DNA from: JBBIPZ01 sp037442505 [NCBI: Deltaproteobacteria bacterium]
GTDB lineage: Bacteria; CALINM01
Direction: 5' to 3'
Length of the DNA stretch: 64,000 nucleotides
Assembly (NCBI GenBank): GCA_037442505.1
Contig: JBBIPZ010000001.1
Location: 116,468-180,467, forward strand
This document shows, one piece after another, positions 26,524-38,940 of the stretch. Below the pieces are notes generated by a model. It saw nothing but the letters and a program-made list of their open reading frames with translations, was not told the DNA's origin and did not search any database. A program made the translations under genes and the position numbers. Each line of letters starts with the position of its first letter. The first letter of the stretch is position 1.

Positions 26524-28758
26524 ATGCAAGAGGGAAGCCCTAAAATAATAAAACTAAATGAAAGTAGAAAGCAAAAGATTTCTCTCTCCCCTAATGCCAT
26601 TACTGTCCTTGAGAAACGTTATCTTAAAAAATCTATTGATGGCAAGCCAATAGAAACTCCAGAAGATCTTTTTAGTCGTGTCGCAAAAACGATTGCAGAT
26701 GCTGACAAAAAGTTTGGAATTGAAGATACAACCGCACTTGAAAATCAGTTTTACAACATGCTTGCAAATCTTGAGTTTATGCCAAATTCTCCAACTTTAA
26801 TGAATGCTGGTAGAGAGTTAGGGCAGTTGTCTGCATGTTTTGTTTTGCCTGTTGGGGATTCGATGGAGGATATTTTTGAAACAATTAAAAACACTGCTTT
26901 GATACACAAAACTGGTGGCGGGACTGGTTTCTCATTTTCAAGATTGAGGCCTGCAAACGATATCGTTAAAAGCACTTCGGGTGTATCAAGTGGTCCCCTT
27001 CCTTTTATGAGAGCTTTTGATGCGGCGACAGAAGCGGTTAAACAAGGAGGCACAAGAAGAGGGGCTAATATGGGAATTTTGAGTGTTGACCATCCCGATA
27101 TCATGGATTTTATTATGTGTAAAGATGATAACAACGCTCTCAATAACTTTAATATATCTGTTGGACTTACTGAGAAGTTTATGGAAGCTGTTGAAAAGGA
27201 TGAAGACTACGATTTGATTAATCCTCGCACAAAAACAGTAGTAAAAAGATTAAATGCAAGAAAGGTGTTCGAAAGGTTGGTTAAACAGGCATGGAAAAAT
27301 GGCGAACCAGGTATCATCTTTCTGGATAGATTGAATAAGACAAATCCTACACCGCATATTGGAGAGTTTGAGGCTACCAATCCTTGCGGCGAGCAGCCAT
27401 TATTACCTTACGAATCCTGTAATTTGGGTTCGATTAATTTGGCTGTGATGGTGAAGGATGGAAAGGTAGATTATGACAAATTAAAAGAAACCGTGCATTT
27501 AGCTGTTCATTTTCTTGATAATGTTATTGAAGTAAATAAGTATCCTTTAAAACAGATCGAGGAAATGACAAAATCAAACAGAAAGATTGGCTTGGGCATT
27601 ATGGGCTGGGCAGATATGTTAATCCAGCTTAATATTCCATACAATTCAGAAGAGGCTTTAGAATTAGCAGATAAGGTGATGTCGTTTATTCAGAATGAGG
27701 GTTACAAAGCATCACAGGAGCTGGCAAAGACAAGGGGCGCTTTTCCTAATTTTAAAGGTTCAATACACGATAGACCGGGGAAAGACCCAATGAGAAATGC
27801 AACAGTAACAACGATTGCGCCAACAGGTACGATTTCGATTATTGCCAACACAACTTCTGGTATCGAACCATTATTCGCAATTTGCTACTATCGTAATGTG
27901 ATGGACGGGACAAAACTGGTGGAGATAAACCCTCACTTCAAGAAGATTGCTATGGAACAAGGCTTCTATTCAGAGGAGCTTATTCAGAAGATTGCTAAGA
28001 AAGGCAGCATAAAAGATATCGAAGAAATACCCATTGATGTTAGAAAAGTTTTTGTTACCGCTCACGATATGAGCCCGGAATATCATGTAAAAATGCAGGC
28101 AGTATTTCAAAAATACACAGACAATGCTGTTAGCAAAACAATCAATTTCTGTAACGAAGCTACCGTTGAAGATGTGGAACAGACATACATATTAGCGTAC
28201 AAACTGGGATGTAAAGGAATAACAATATACAGAGACGGTTCTCGAGAAGGACAGGTGTTGAATTTAGAAAAAGAGGAAAATAAGGAGAAAAAAGAGGTCA
28301 GTGTTAAACGTGAAAGACCCAAAGCCCTTAAAGGTGCAACATATCAGATGAAAACTGGATGTGGTGCCTTATATATAACTATAAACGAAGATGATGCGGG
28401 ACTATTTGAGTTATTTACAACTATGGGCAAGGCTGGTGGTTGCGCTTCTTCCCAATGCGAAGCGATAGGCAGATTAGTATCATTAGCCTGGCGTTCGAGT
28501 ATATCAGCTAAACAGGTGATAAAACAGCTTGTTGGAATTTCCTGTCACAAGCCTTCTGGTTTTGGTGATAATAAGGTGCTTTCATGTGCTGATGCAGTAG
28601 CCAAAGCGATAGAGTTGCATTTAAAGAGCAATGGACATAAAGTAGAGATTGAAAAGGCGGTTTTTACCAGTGGGGCTTGTCCAGATTGTGGGAGCTCTTT
28701 AGAGCACGAAAGCGGTTGTGTGGTATGCAAAAACTGCAGTTATAGCGAATGCGGATAA
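26524..28758 (+). CDS. nrdJ: Adenosylcobalamin-dependent ribonucleotide reductase (class II)
   Basis: Reduces ribonucleotides to deoxyribonucleotides using a B12-generated thiyl radical, so oxygen is not needed. It is 744 residues. The [20 protein letters not shown] segment carries active-site cysteines, [20 protein letters not shown] is the phosphate-binding region, and the C-terminus has a CPDCG...CVVCKNC zinc-ribbon-like tail with redox Cys. I chose ATG 26524 because GGAGG at 26514-26518 is five bases ahead; GTG 26509 and ATG 26512 overlap the ribosome site. No class I or III reductase is in the window. Confidence 0.97.
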   Translation: MQEGSPKIIKLNESRKQKISLSPNAITVLEKRYLKKSIDGKPIETPEDLFSRVAKTIADADKKFGIEDTTALENQFYNMLANLEFMPNSPTLMNAGRELGQLSACFVLPVGDSMEDIFETIKNTALIHKTGGGTGFSFSRLRPANDIVKSTSGVSSGPLPFMRAFDAATEAVKQGGTRRGANMGILSVDHPDIMDFIMCKDDNNALNNFNISVGLTEKFMEAVEKDEDYDLINPRTKTVVKRLNARKVFERLVKQAWKNGEPGIIFLDRLNKTNPTPHIGEFEATNPCGEQPLLPYESCNLGSINLAVMVKDGKVDYDKLKETVHLAVHFLDNVIEVNKYPLKQIEEMTKSNRKIGLGIMGWADMLIQLNIPYNSEEALELADKVMSFIQNEGYKASQELAKTRGAFPNFKGSIHDRPGKDPMRNATVTTIAPTGTISIIANTTSGIEPLFAICYYRNVMDGTKLVEINPHFKKIAMEQGFYSEELIQKIAKKGSIKDIEEIPIDVRKVFVTAHDMSPEYHVKMQAVFQKYTDNAVSKTINFCNEATVEDVEQTYILAYKLGCKGITIYRDGSREGQVLNLEKEENKEKKEVSVKRERPKALKGATYQMKTGCGALYITINEDDAGLFELFTTMGKAGGCASSQCEAIGRLVSLAWRSSISAKQVIKQLVGISCHKPSGFGDNKVLSCADAVAKAIELHLKSNGHKVEIEKAVFTSGACPDCGSSLEHESGCVVCKNCSYSECG

Positions 28759-28775
28759 AAATTTCTTTCACCGCT

Positions 28776-30212
28776 TCAACCTGATGCAGTTAAGTCATCT
28801 TTTAGTTTTGTATACCACGGATTCTCAGGTTTTAACCTTTGCAAAACTTTTCTGGCTGATTTGTGGTTGCATACCGAAAGATACCAATAAAACTCTGTGA
28901 TATCTTTTAAAAAAGATGTTGTAGGGCTCATTTTTATATCTTTTAAAGAAAAGCCATTTTTATTAACCGCATATTCTAACGCATTTAGATAATCTTTTTT
29001 AAACTTTTTATAGGAAGGCAGGTCGTAATAAACAATCTCTTTTTTTGAAAAAAACTCGTTAACCATGCTTTTGTTATAAAGATTGGTGCCGGGATAAATT
29101 ACAAGAGGGGATATAATTCCGTCGATTAATCCGGAAGTTTTAATAAAATTACAGGTCTCTTCAGCTTCTTCATTTGTTTCTTTAACACCACCAATAAAAT
29201 AACCAAAGGGTCTAATCAGGTATCTTCTTAATGAATTGATAGCATTTTTTGCCAAAATAATATCAAATTCTTTGTTAAAAAGGTGTAAGATTCTTTTAGA
29301 AACAGCCTCGATTCCCATCTGCACCTGATCGCACCCCGACTGAGCAAGCGCATAAGCAACATCGTCATTAATGAATTTAACAGAGCCTTGAGTGTTCCAT
29401 AGCATACAGATATTTTCATCTCTTAATTCTTTCGAAAACTTAAGCACCCTTTTTTGATTCATCAAAAAGTTGTCATCACGTATGCTAAAGTATATCTGTC
29501 CAAGATTATTTCTTAAATCTTTAATATAAGACAGTAGATTTTGTGTGCTGTGGAAACGTATCTTATTTTTCCATAACACCGGAGAAGAACAAAAACTGCA
29601 TCTATAAGGACATCCCCTTGAACTAATCAGGATGGCAAAGTTTTCGTTGTCGACAAAGTTACAGTAAGGTAAAATTTGTGATGGTATATAAAAAAAATTG
29701 TCAATGTTTGCGTGGTAAGCAGTTTGGTTAGTCTTGATTAAATTGTTTGAACGATAGCAAAGCCCCTCGATATTATCAAGTTTTTCTTTGCCTTCTAAAC
29801 ATTTAACAATCTTTAATGCAGATATTTCCCCCTCTCCCTTTACTACAAAATCAATTTCTGGAAAGCGTATTAAAATTTCTTCTGCCAACAGTGAAAATGG
29901 ACCTCCTAACACGACAATACTTTTTTTATGATAATTTTTAATAACCTTAGCGAGATTTATAGAAGTAATATGATTGCCTGTGAAGCTGGATATGAAAGCA
30001 ACTTTAATGTTAGATGATTTTATAATGTGTGAAACATCTTTATCATCAAGATGGGATAAATTGTAAAGTCCTGGTTGATAACCATTTTTCAGAAGATAGA
30101 AAAGTATATTAAACAATCCCATAGGTACAAAACCTGAAAAATAATCCTTTGCCTCTTTTTGTGGACCACGAAAAAACAAAAAAATATTATTAACTTGTTT
30201 TTTGTTTAACAT
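28776..30212 (-). CDS. B12-binding-type radical SAM protein
   Basis: A 478-residue protein with an N-terminal Rossmann-like B12-binding-type domain (VVLGGPFSLLAEEIL and VKGEGE are typical), then a radical SAM core with CxxxCxxC in RGCPYRCSFC. The B12 domain lacks an obvious DxHxxG motif, so cobalamin may bind base-on or not at all. Such proteins methylate or rearrange lipids, hopanoids or antibiotics; the substrate cannot be told here. It is convergent with nrdJ (17-base gap) and divergent from cysK, so it stands alone. Confidence 0.88.
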   Translation of the reverse strand: MLNKKQVNNIFLFFRGPQKEAKDYFSGFVPMGLFNILFYLLKNGYQPGLYNLSHLDDKDVSHIIKSSNIKVAFISSFTGNHITSINLAKVIKNYHKKSIVVLGGPFSLLAEEILIRFPEIDFVVKGEGEISALKIVKCLEGKEKLDNIEGLCYRSNNLIKTNQTAYHANIDNFFYIPSQILPYCNFVDNENFAILISSRGCPYRCSFCSSPVLWKNKIRFHSTQNLLSYIKDLRNNLGQIYFSIRDDNFLMNQKRVLKFSKELRDENICMLWNTQGSVKFINDDVAYALAQSGCDQVQMGIEAVSKRILHLFNKEFDIILAKNAINSLRRYLIRPFGYFIGGVKETNEEAEETCNFIKTSGLIDGIISPLVIYPGTNLYNKSMVNEFFSKKEIVYYDLPSYKKFKKDYLNALEYAVNKNGFSLKDIKMSPTTSFLKDITEFYWYLSVCNHKSARKVLQRLKPENPWYTKLKDDLTASG

Positions 30213-30255
30213 AAGCTAAAATTAGAACATAAATTTATGAAAAAATAAATATTAG

Positions 30256-30284
30256 TTGACAATGTGTGTTTTTTGTGATTAAAT
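30256..30284 (+). promoter_or_regulatory. Sigma-70-type promoter for cysK-metY
   Basis: TTGACA at 30256-30261 is followed after 17 bases by TTAAAT at 30279-30284, with TGA before it (extended -10). The cysK ATG is at 30316, preceded by AAAGGAGG. No S-box or other sulfur riboswitch is seen between them. Confidence 0.6.
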
Positions 30285-30315
30285 ACTACTATAAAAGTAA
30301 AGAAAGGAGGTTGGC

Positions 30316-32566
<2,251 letters not shown>

Positions 32567-32574
32567 TATGAACA

Positions 32575-32607
32575 AAGGCGGGAAAATTTCAAAAATTTTT
32601 CCGCCTT
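32575..32607. terminator. Hairpin between convergent metY and rng
   Basis: AAGGCGG at 32575-32581 pairs with CCGCCTT at 32601-32607, and the stem continues through G.U and A.T pairs to a three-base loop (about 15 base pairs in all). It lies nine bases after metY and 11 bases after the end of rng. The T-rich tail is better on the minus strand (TTTGTTC), so it may serve both genes. Confidence 0.7.
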
Positions 32608-32617
32608 AAAAGTTTAA

Positions 32618-34138
32618 TCATAAATACAACACTTCGTATTGATTCCACAACAAATCTTTTGAGACCTCTATAATAACATCCTTTTTCGTTAAAACTTTAA
32701 GGGCATCTATAACCTTTTTCTCTTCACCAAAGAGGATATCGCCCATTTCACGTCCCACCTTTAGAAACGCCTTTTTAGTTTGATTTTTAATCAAGTTTTT
32801 ATACAGTTCTCTAAAAATTTCGTTACATACAGTCTTTCTGGATAGTATAAAACCTTTTCCTTCACAGCAAGGGCAGGTTTCTCCCAATATTTTTGAAAGG
32901 CTGTTTCGTGTTCTTTTTCTTGTTAACTCAACGAGTCCCAGATCTGTCATTGGATTCAGAAAAATCTTTGTCCTATCGCGCATGCATTCAGCCTCAAGCA
33001 GCTTAAAAACCTTTTCTTTGTTTGCTGTCTCTTTCATATCGATAAAATCAATGATTATAATCCCGCCAATATTCCTGAGTCTTAACTGATATGGAATCTC
33101 CTTAGCTGCTTCCATATTTGTTTGTAGTATTGTTGTTTCGAGATTATCTTTCCCAACAAACTTACCAGTATTAACATCTATTATTGTGAGCGCCTCTGTT
33201 TCGTCTATAACTATATACCCACCCGATTTCAACCAGATATAACGTTCTAAAGCCTTGGAAATTTCCAGCTCAATGCCATATTTTTCAAACAAAGGTTGTT
33301 CTTCCTGATAAAGCTCAACAAAAACTGATTCTTCAGGCCAGAAGTCATTTATGTATTTTACAAGCTTTTCATAGATGTCTTTATTGTCAATGATAATTTT
33401 ACCAATCTCTTCCGATGGCATGTCTCTTACAAGTCTGTAAGGAAGTTCTAATTCTTCATAAATGGTTGATGGTGCTGAATGCATATTTTTTTTCTCACAA
33501 ATATGCTCCCATACTCGAATCAGATAGTTCATATCACGTTTTAACTCTGTTTCTGACTTGCCTTCTGCAGCTGTTCTTACAATAAAACCAAAACTGGCAG
33601 TTCTTAACGACTCGACAATATTTTTTAGTCTTTCTTTTTCCTGTTCGTTTTGTATCCTGTGCGATACCCCAATATGTTCTGAAAAAGGCAACAATACAAG
33701 ATATCTTCCCGGAATGGCGATATTGGTTGTTACTCTTGCACCTTTTGTACCGCGAGGACATTTCTCTGTTTGAACGAGAATTTCTTGTCCTTCTTTTATC
33801 AAATCCTGAATTTTTGCAGTTATCTGTAAAGATTCTTTTGTTTCCAACTCTTCGCCTTCAATAGTTTCTTCATCAATAGTTGTTTCAAACGGGTCGTCAT
33901 AGGTAATAGAATAGGGAGCTAAATCTTTAACGTATAAGAAGGCAGCCTTTTCAAGGCCTATATCTATGAACGCAGACTGCATTCCTGGCAAAATACGCAA
34001 AACTCTGCCTTTGTAAATATTACCAATATTTTCGTTTGTATTCCCACGGTCTATAAAGATTTCAACAGGAGTCCCATTTTCAAGTAAGACAGCCCTTGTC
34101 TCGAAAGGTGTTAAATTAATTATAAGTTCACGTGCCAA
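32618..34138 (-). CDS. rng: Ribonuclease G/E family endoribonuclease
   Basis: A single-strand-specific RNase that processes rRNA and decays mRNA. It is 506 residues, matching RNase G, without the long RNase E tail. The N-terminal S1 domain includes GNIYKGRVLRILPGMQSAF. Catalytic Asp residues lie in LTIIDVNTGKFVG and IIIIDFIDM, and the zinc-link cysteines lie in ETCPCCEGKG. It overlaps the upstream radical SAM gene by 11 bases, a pairing I know from many bacteria. Confidence 0.95.
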   Translation of the reverse strand: MARELIINLTPFETRAVLLENGTPVEIFIDRGNTNENIGNIYKGRVLRILPGMQSAFIDIGLEKAAFLYVKDLAPYSITYDDPFETTIDEETIEGEELETKESLQITAKIQDLIKEGQEILVQTEKCPRGTKGARVTTNIAIPGRYLVLLPFSEHIGVSHRIQNEQEKERLKNIVESLRTASFGFIVRTAAEGKSETELKRDMNYLIRVWEHICEKKNMHSAPSTIYEELELPYRLVRDMPSEEIGKIIIDNKDIYEKLVKYINDFWPEESVFVELYQEEQPLFEKYGIELEISKALERYIWLKSGGYIVIDETEALTIIDVNTGKFVGKDNLETTILQTNMEAAKEIPYQLRLRNIGGIIIIDFIDMKETANKEKVFKLLEAECMRDRTKIFLNPMTDLGLVELTRKRTRNSLSKILGETCPCCEGKGFILSRKTVCNEIFRELYKNLIKNQTKKAFLKVGREMGDILFGEEKKVIDALKVLTKKDVIIEVSKDLLWNQYEVLYL

Positions 34139-36536
34139 AAACTTCTCCCCCTTTTAGAAATACATTTGTTTTCACCAGTTCAAATGGACTGACTTCTCTC
34201 TTTGCCAGGTAAGATGCAAACTCTATTGGCTTAAGCCCACCCTGTGTTTGAATTATAGTAAAAAAAGTTTTGCCAAATTTATTAGTTACTTCAGTAACAA
34301 AATCATTTGTGTTAAAAACCTTATCCTTACCTTTTCTTTTTACCACAATTTGTTCTGAATTGTCAAAAATATAATAACCGTCGATTTTAAACTGAAAGGT
34401 ATTTGCGATTTTGTCAACGCTTTCCCTGTATGAGGTTTCTGACAAATAAACTATCTTCAAACCATATATGTTAAGTTTTTCGAACTTTTCTAAACTTTTT
34501 TTGATATCAAACTGATTTGCTTCAAAAATTAAAACCTCACATTCGCTTTCCATCCCAAGTGGCAACGCCCAACCACAATCAATCAATGGTTGAGGATTAA
34601 ATCCTTTTGAGTATAAAACAGGAACTTCACATATCTTTAATATTCTATGCCATAATCGCATGATATCAAGAGCACCTAAAAACCTCATTTCAGACTTTTT
34701 CTGATAAACAAGAATGTAACGTTTTTTTTCAGGCTCCAGAATTTTTTCGGGCATTTCAATTGACTCTGCTTTTTTTGTGAAGATGTTTTTAAACTGTTTA
34801 AAGTCACAAGCTCCACAATTAGAACATTTTTCAAACCTACAGTCGGGAGTTTTCTCCTTACTGAAATATTTTTTATATTCTGAAACAAGAAACTCTTTGC
34901 TTACGCCAGTTAAAATAAACTCCCATGGCAGTTGCTCATCAATCCGGTAACCTTTTAAACAATCTTCAATTTTTAAGTTAAGTTTGTCAATCGCTTCCTG
35001 CCAAAAACTGAAATTGATATGTTCATCCCAGGCATCAAAGATAGCCCCTCTTTTAAAGGCATTAAGAATGATGTCAGAAGTTTTTTCGTCGCCTCGAGAA
35101 ATAATCCCCTCAAGTATGCTCATGTAAGGATTGTGAAGACGAAGAAAAACTTTCTTTTCTTTGTAGAATATGTCCTTTAGCAAACGTTGCTTTTCCTGAA
35201 TTTCCTTAAGGCTGTTCATTTTACACCACTGTAAGGGTGTATGTGGCTTAGGAACAAAAGTTGAAAATGACAGAGTAATATTTGCCTTGTTGTTTGATTC
35301 TTTCAGGATAGATTTAACAAACTCATATATTTCGTAGATACCATCTAAATTTTCATCAGGCAAACCTATCATATAGTAGAGTTTGATGTTTAGCCAGCCT
35401 AAATTGAATGCGGTTTTGATGTCTTTTTTTAGATCCTCATAGCTGATATTTTTATTTAATGCGGTCTGAAACGAAGGGTATGTTTCTGGTGCAACAGTAA
35501 GGCCTGTTTTTCGAAAAGAACATATCTTTTTTGCCATGTCATCGTTAATGCTGCCAACACGCAAAGAAGGCAGCGAAAGAGATGCCTTAAATATATCAGA
35601 AATTTTATACAGACAGTCAAAAAGTAAGGAAAAATTGGAATAATCTGTTATGCTTAGAGATGATGGAGAAAATTCGTCAAAACCAGTTTTTACAAGCCCT
35701 GTAGTAAATAGATTTGTTATTTTAGAGATATCCCTTTCTCTGTACGGCCTTTGTGCCATTCCAGCAAAACAAAAACGACATCCTCTTGTGCATCCTCTTG
35801 CAGCCTCGATAGAAAGCCTGTTAAACGTTGTTTCAATCAAAGGGACAAGAGGCGTTCCAGGGTCTGCAGCATTCAGATCCTTAATAGTTGCCTTTTTTAT
35901 AAAAATCTTGTTTTTTTCATGTTTGGACGGGACGTAAACGTATGACAGTTTAGATAATTCAAAAATAATAGCATCTTTGTCAGTAAGGTTATCTTTGATA
36001 ATATTGCTAATTTCTACAATTGCGTCTTCACCATCACCAATTACGAACGCATCGAAAAATGGAGAAAGAGGCAAAGGATTAAAAGCTAATGTTCCACCAC
36101 CTATGATAAGTGGCTTGGATTTTCTGTCGTTGTAGTGGAGGGGTATTTTTGATAGTTCTAAAAACTTTAAAATATTAGTTACTGTTAACTCGTAAGGTAG
36201 AGTGATGCCAACAACATCAAATGCGTAAGCTGGTTGTTTGCTTTCTAAAGAAAGCGGCGGAATATCATGTTGTTCCATCAATTTTATAGCATCCATTGCA
36301 GGCATGAAAAAGCGTTCGGCAAGAGTTTCGTTGTTCCTGTTTAGAATGCTATAAAGAATGGATATACCAAGATTGGAACTGCCCAATTCGTAAAGGTCAG
36401 GAAAGAAAAGCCCCCATTTGAGTTTTACACCGTTCCAGTCTTTTTTAACAGCATTAATTTCGTTTCCAATATAGCGGGCAGGTTTCTGGCAGAAACGCAA
36501 AACCTTTTCATCAAAAATAGAATAATAATCGGTCAT
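34128..36536 (-). CDS. Two-part radical SAM protein (TIGR03960/TIGR03936-like)
   Basis: An 802-residue fusion. The N-terminal half has a B12-binding-like region and a radical SAM core with CxxxCxxC in RGCTRGCRFCFAG. A cysteine-rich stretch around residue 580-590 (C-x2-C-x2-C) and a C-terminal DUF2344-like domain (EMRFLGALDIMRLWHRIL and SKGFNPQP) follow. These proteins are conserved next to rng; the function is not established, though RNA modification is often suspected. It overlaps the upstream isomerase-like gene by four bases. Confidence 0.9.
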   Translation of the reverse strand: MTDYYSIFDEKVLRFCQKPARYIGNEINAVKKDWNGVKLKWGLFFPDLYELGSSNLGISILYSILNRNNETLAERFFMPAMDAIKLMEQHDIPPLSLESKQPAYAFDVVGITLPYELTVTNILKFLELSKIPLHYNDRKSKPLIIGGGTLAFNPLPLSPFFDAFVIGDGEDAIVEISNIIKDNLTDKDAIIFELSKLSYVYVPSKHEKNKIFIKKATIKDLNAADPGTPLVPLIETTFNRLSIEAARGCTRGCRFCFAGMAQRPYRERDISKITNLFTTGLVKTGFDEFSPSSLSITDYSNFSLLFDCLYKISDIFKASLSLPSLRVGSINDDMAKKICSFRKTGLTVAPETYPSFQTALNKNISYEDLKKDIKTAFNLGWLNIKLYYMIGLPDENLDGIYEIYEFVKSILKESNNKANITLSFSTFVPKPHTPLQWCKMNSLKEIQEKQRLLKDIFYKEKKVFLRLHNPYMSILEGIISRGDEKTSDIILNAFKRGAIFDAWDEHINFSFWQEAIDKLNLKIEDCLKGYRIDEQLPWEFILTGVSKEFLVSEYKKYFSKEKTPDCRFEKCSNCGACDFKQFKNIFTKKAESIEMPEKILEPEKKRYILVYQKKSEMRFLGALDIMRLWHRILKICEVPVLYSKGFNPQPLIDCGWALPLGMESECEVLIFEANQFDIKKSLEKFEKLNIYGLKIVYLSETSYRESVDKIANTFQFKIDGYYIFDNSEQIVVKRKGKDKVFNTNDFVTEVTNKFGKTFFTIIQTQGGLKPIEFASYLAKREVSPFELVKTNVFLKGGEVFGT

Positions 36537-37312
36537 ACAGCTATTTTAATGTTTGCTTTTAATCTTTGCCAGTTAAACAAACAAACATTTACTTCATTTT
36601 CATTATGCATTTCAAAGGTTATCCATCGTAGTTTTTTAGGCAAGAGTTGTACGAAAAATTTGAAAGGAAATGAACCATTACCAACTGGTAGGTGTTGATC
36701 CATGTATCCCAGATTGTCGTGTAAATGTAGCGCAATAGTATATTTGCCCATCAAACTAAACCATTCTTCAAGTGTAACATTAGAAAAGATATTGAAATGT
36801 CCTGTATCAAAGCAGTGTCCCAAAAACGGAGAATCAAAATGTTTTATAAAGGCATACAGTCTGGAATGATTGTCTTCGAAGATATTTTCAACTGCCAAGT
36901 GTATCTTTTTTTCTTCAGCTTTTTTAAGTATGGGAGTGAAATTTTTGATAGCAAGGTTAAGCCAGTTGTCTTCAAAACCCCTAAAACGAAAAGGATCATA
37001 GCCAGGGTGAACAACAATCCCTGAGGCGTCTAAAACACGTGCTAATTCAATGGTTTTAATAAGTCTTTTGTATGTAATATCTATAATAGCAGGGTCAGTT
37101 GCTGCAATATTGATATCAAGAAAAGGCGCATGCACAGATGGCTTTAATCCTGCAGCTTTAAAACTATTTGCTTCAGGTTCAAAAGATCTCAAATCAATGT
37201 TATCAAGATCTTTACCTGTAAAATAAAGTTCAGGATTAATCCTTCTTTTTAAAATTATCGGCAAATATTTTTTTAAATCTGCATATGGTAGATGAACGTT
37301 AAAGCTTTCCAT
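36533..37312 (-). CDS. TIM-barrel sugar isomerase/endonuclease IV-like protein
   Basis: A 259-residue protein of the AP endonuclease 2 / xylose-isomerase-like TIM-barrel superfamily. VHAPFLDINIA, GIVVHPGYDPF, LAVENIFEDN, GHCFDTGHFNIF and ALHLHDNLGYMDQHLPVGNG give the metal-binding His, Glu and Asp residues in the expected order. The substrate is unknown; a sugar-phosphate or inositol-type isomerase is more likely than an endonuclease by length. It overlaps the channel gene by 14 bases and the radical SAM gene by four. Confidence 0.83.
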   Translation of the reverse strand: MESFNVHLPYADLKKYLPIILKRRINPELYFTGKDLDNIDLRSFEPEANSFKAAGLKPSVHAPFLDINIAATDPAIIDITYKRLIKTIELARVLDASGIVVHPGYDPFRFRGFEDNWLNLAIKNFTPILKKAEEKKIHLAVENIFEDNHSRLYAFIKHFDSPFLGHCFDTGHFNIFSNVTLEEWFSLMGKYTIALHLHDNLGYMDQHLPVGNGSFPFKFFVQLLPKKLRWITFEMHNENEVNVCLFNWQRLKANIKIAV

Positions 37313-38327
37313 AAGCTAAATCCTCCAGTTTGGATAAGTGATCCTTGTTTCCTAAAGCGATAAAGATGTCTCCCGCTTCGATTTTGTATTTTGATTTTGG
37401 GTTAAACTCCATCCTGCCATCGTGCTTTTTAACAGCAATGATAATAGTTTCAGTGATTTCTCGTATCTTACTTTCTAAAATGGTTTTGCCACAAAGAGAC
37501 GAGTTTTCAGAAACAAGTATTTCTTCCATTTTAAGTGGGGAGCCTTTTTCGTTAGTTCCGCCAGTGGTCACTTCTATAAAATCTACAACGCTGGGTTTCA
37601 AAATAGCTAACGCCATTCTTTCTCCACCAATTGTATACGGTGATATCACCTTATTGGCTCCGGCTTTAAGCATCTTTTGTTCAGAACTATCTTCCGCAGA
37701 GCGTGAAATGATGTATATATCGGGATTAAGTTGTCTCGCTGTTAGGACTATAAATACGTTGTCAGCATCAGATGAAACGACGCTCACGAGTCCTTTTGCT
37801 TTCATAATTCCAGCTGAAATCAAGGTGTCTTCTCTTGTTGAATCGTCAATTAAATATAAATAACCTTCGCTTTCGATACGAATTTCCATTGAAGGGTCTT
37901 TTTCTATCACCACAAAAGGCAAATTTTGCTCATTAAGCCTTTTGCATATATAGGCGCCCATTCTGCCGAAACCACAGATGATATAATGGTCCTTTAGTCT
38001 TTCTATCATTTTTTTTCTCCTTTTTAATACCCATACTTGTTTGAGTTCGCCTTCGATTATGATAGATGTGATTACAGAGTAACCGTAAGCCACCGTTGAT
38101 ACACCAAATAAAATTAGTAAGGATGTAAAAATTTTACCTGAGGTGGATAAGTCTTTAACTTCCTTGAAACCAACAGTAGCAATAGTAATTATAGTCATAT
38201 AGATGGCATCCAGTGGTTCATAGTCTTCAATTAAAATATATCCCAGAGTGCCCACTATAATAGTAAAAACTATTGCCCCCATTACCAACCACAATTTTTT
38301 TATAGTAACGTTGTATATTATTGGCAT
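37299..38327 (-). CDS. Two-helix potassium channel with RCK domains
   Basis: A 342-residue MthK-like channel subunit. Two membrane helices (about 10-31 and 62-88) flank a pore loop with TIATVGFKEV, in place of the usual TVGYGD. A cytoplasmic RCK-N domain follows (YIICGFGRMGAYICKRL, NAD/nucleotide-binding Rossmann fold), then an RCK-C domain. It probably carries ligand-gated K+ flux. The filter glycine after the aromatic residue is replaced by lysine, so selectivity is uncertain. It is the first gene of a four-gene minus-strand run ending with rng. Confidence 0.88.
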   Translation of the reverse strand: MPIIYNVTIKKLWLVMGAIVFTIIVGTLGYILIEDYEPLDAIYMTIITIATVGFKEVKDLSTSGKIFTSLLILFGVSTVAYGYSVITSIIIEGELKQVWVLKRRKKMIERLKDHYIICGFGRMGAYICKRLNEQNLPFVVIEKDPSMEIRIESEGYLYLIDDSTREDTLISAGIMKAKGLVSVVSSDADNVFIVLTARQLNPDIYIISRSAEDSSEQKMLKAGANKVISPYTIGGERMALAILKPSVVDFIEVTTGGTNEKGSPLKMEEILVSENSSLCGKTILESKIREITETIIIAVKKHDGRMEFNPKSKYKIEAGDIFIALGNKDHLSKLEDLAYGKL

Positions 38328-38388
38328 ATTCGACCTTTATATTTTATACTAAAAAAGCGCAAAAAAAAAACTTAAAAGGCTGGTTAAA

Positions 38389-38940
38389 TTGAAAGTAGCA
38401 GCAGGTAAACTAAAGGGGCTTCTTTTAAAAGGACCAAGGCATATTCGACCTGTCACATCTTTTATTAAAGAGGCAATCTTTAATATACTTCAGACGATTG
38501 ACTGGAACAATGCGAAGGTCCTGGATCTGTTTGCAGGTGCAGGTAATTTTGGTATAGAGGCGATAAGCAGAGGTGCTAAATATGTTGTGTTTGTTGATAT
38601 ATCTAAAGAAACTAAACGTTATGTATCAAGCAATTTATCAAATGTTGACTGGAATGGAACTGTCATTATTGGTGATTTTAGGGATATAGTAAAAAAGTTT
38701 TTTAAAAAAAACGAAAAATTTAATATAATTTTTGCAGACCCTCCTTTTGACAACGAACTGGGTATGGAGTTAGTTAATCTGTTCGAAAGATATAACATAT
38801 TGGTAGAAGATGGTACACTTATATTAAGGGTTAGAGACAAAGAAAAGGTAGAGTTTTCTGAAAAGTGGCAGGTAGAAAGTAGATTTTACGGCGATTCGGC
38901 AGTCTATTTTATTAAGAGAAGGCAAGCATGCGAACATTAA
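38389..38940 (+). CDS. rsmD: 16S rRNA (guanine966-N2)-methyltransferase
   Basis: Methylates G966 of 16S rRNA. It is 183 residues. RPVTSFIKEAIFNIL (family signature region), VLDLFAGAGNFGIEA for SAM binding and the catalytic FADPPFD motif are present. Start is TTG at 38389 with AAAAGG nine bases ahead. Its end overlaps the next small gene by 13 bases. The rsmD-coaD neighbourhood is conserved in many bacteria; here one gene lies between them. Confidence 0.95.
   Translation: MKVAAGKLKGLLLKGPRHIRPVTSFIKEAIFNILQTIDWNNAKVLDLFAGAGNFGIEAISRGAKYVVFVDISKETKRYVSSNLSNVDWNGTVIIGDFRDIVKKFFKKNEKFNIIFADPPFDNELGMELVNLFERYNILVEDGTLILRVRDKEKVEFSEKWQVESRFYGDSAVYFIKRRQACEH

Noticed and set aside
30213-30315. S-box or sulfur riboswitch before cysK-metY
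   Set aside because: The 5' leader after the -10 is about 25 bases, too short for a SAM riboswitch.
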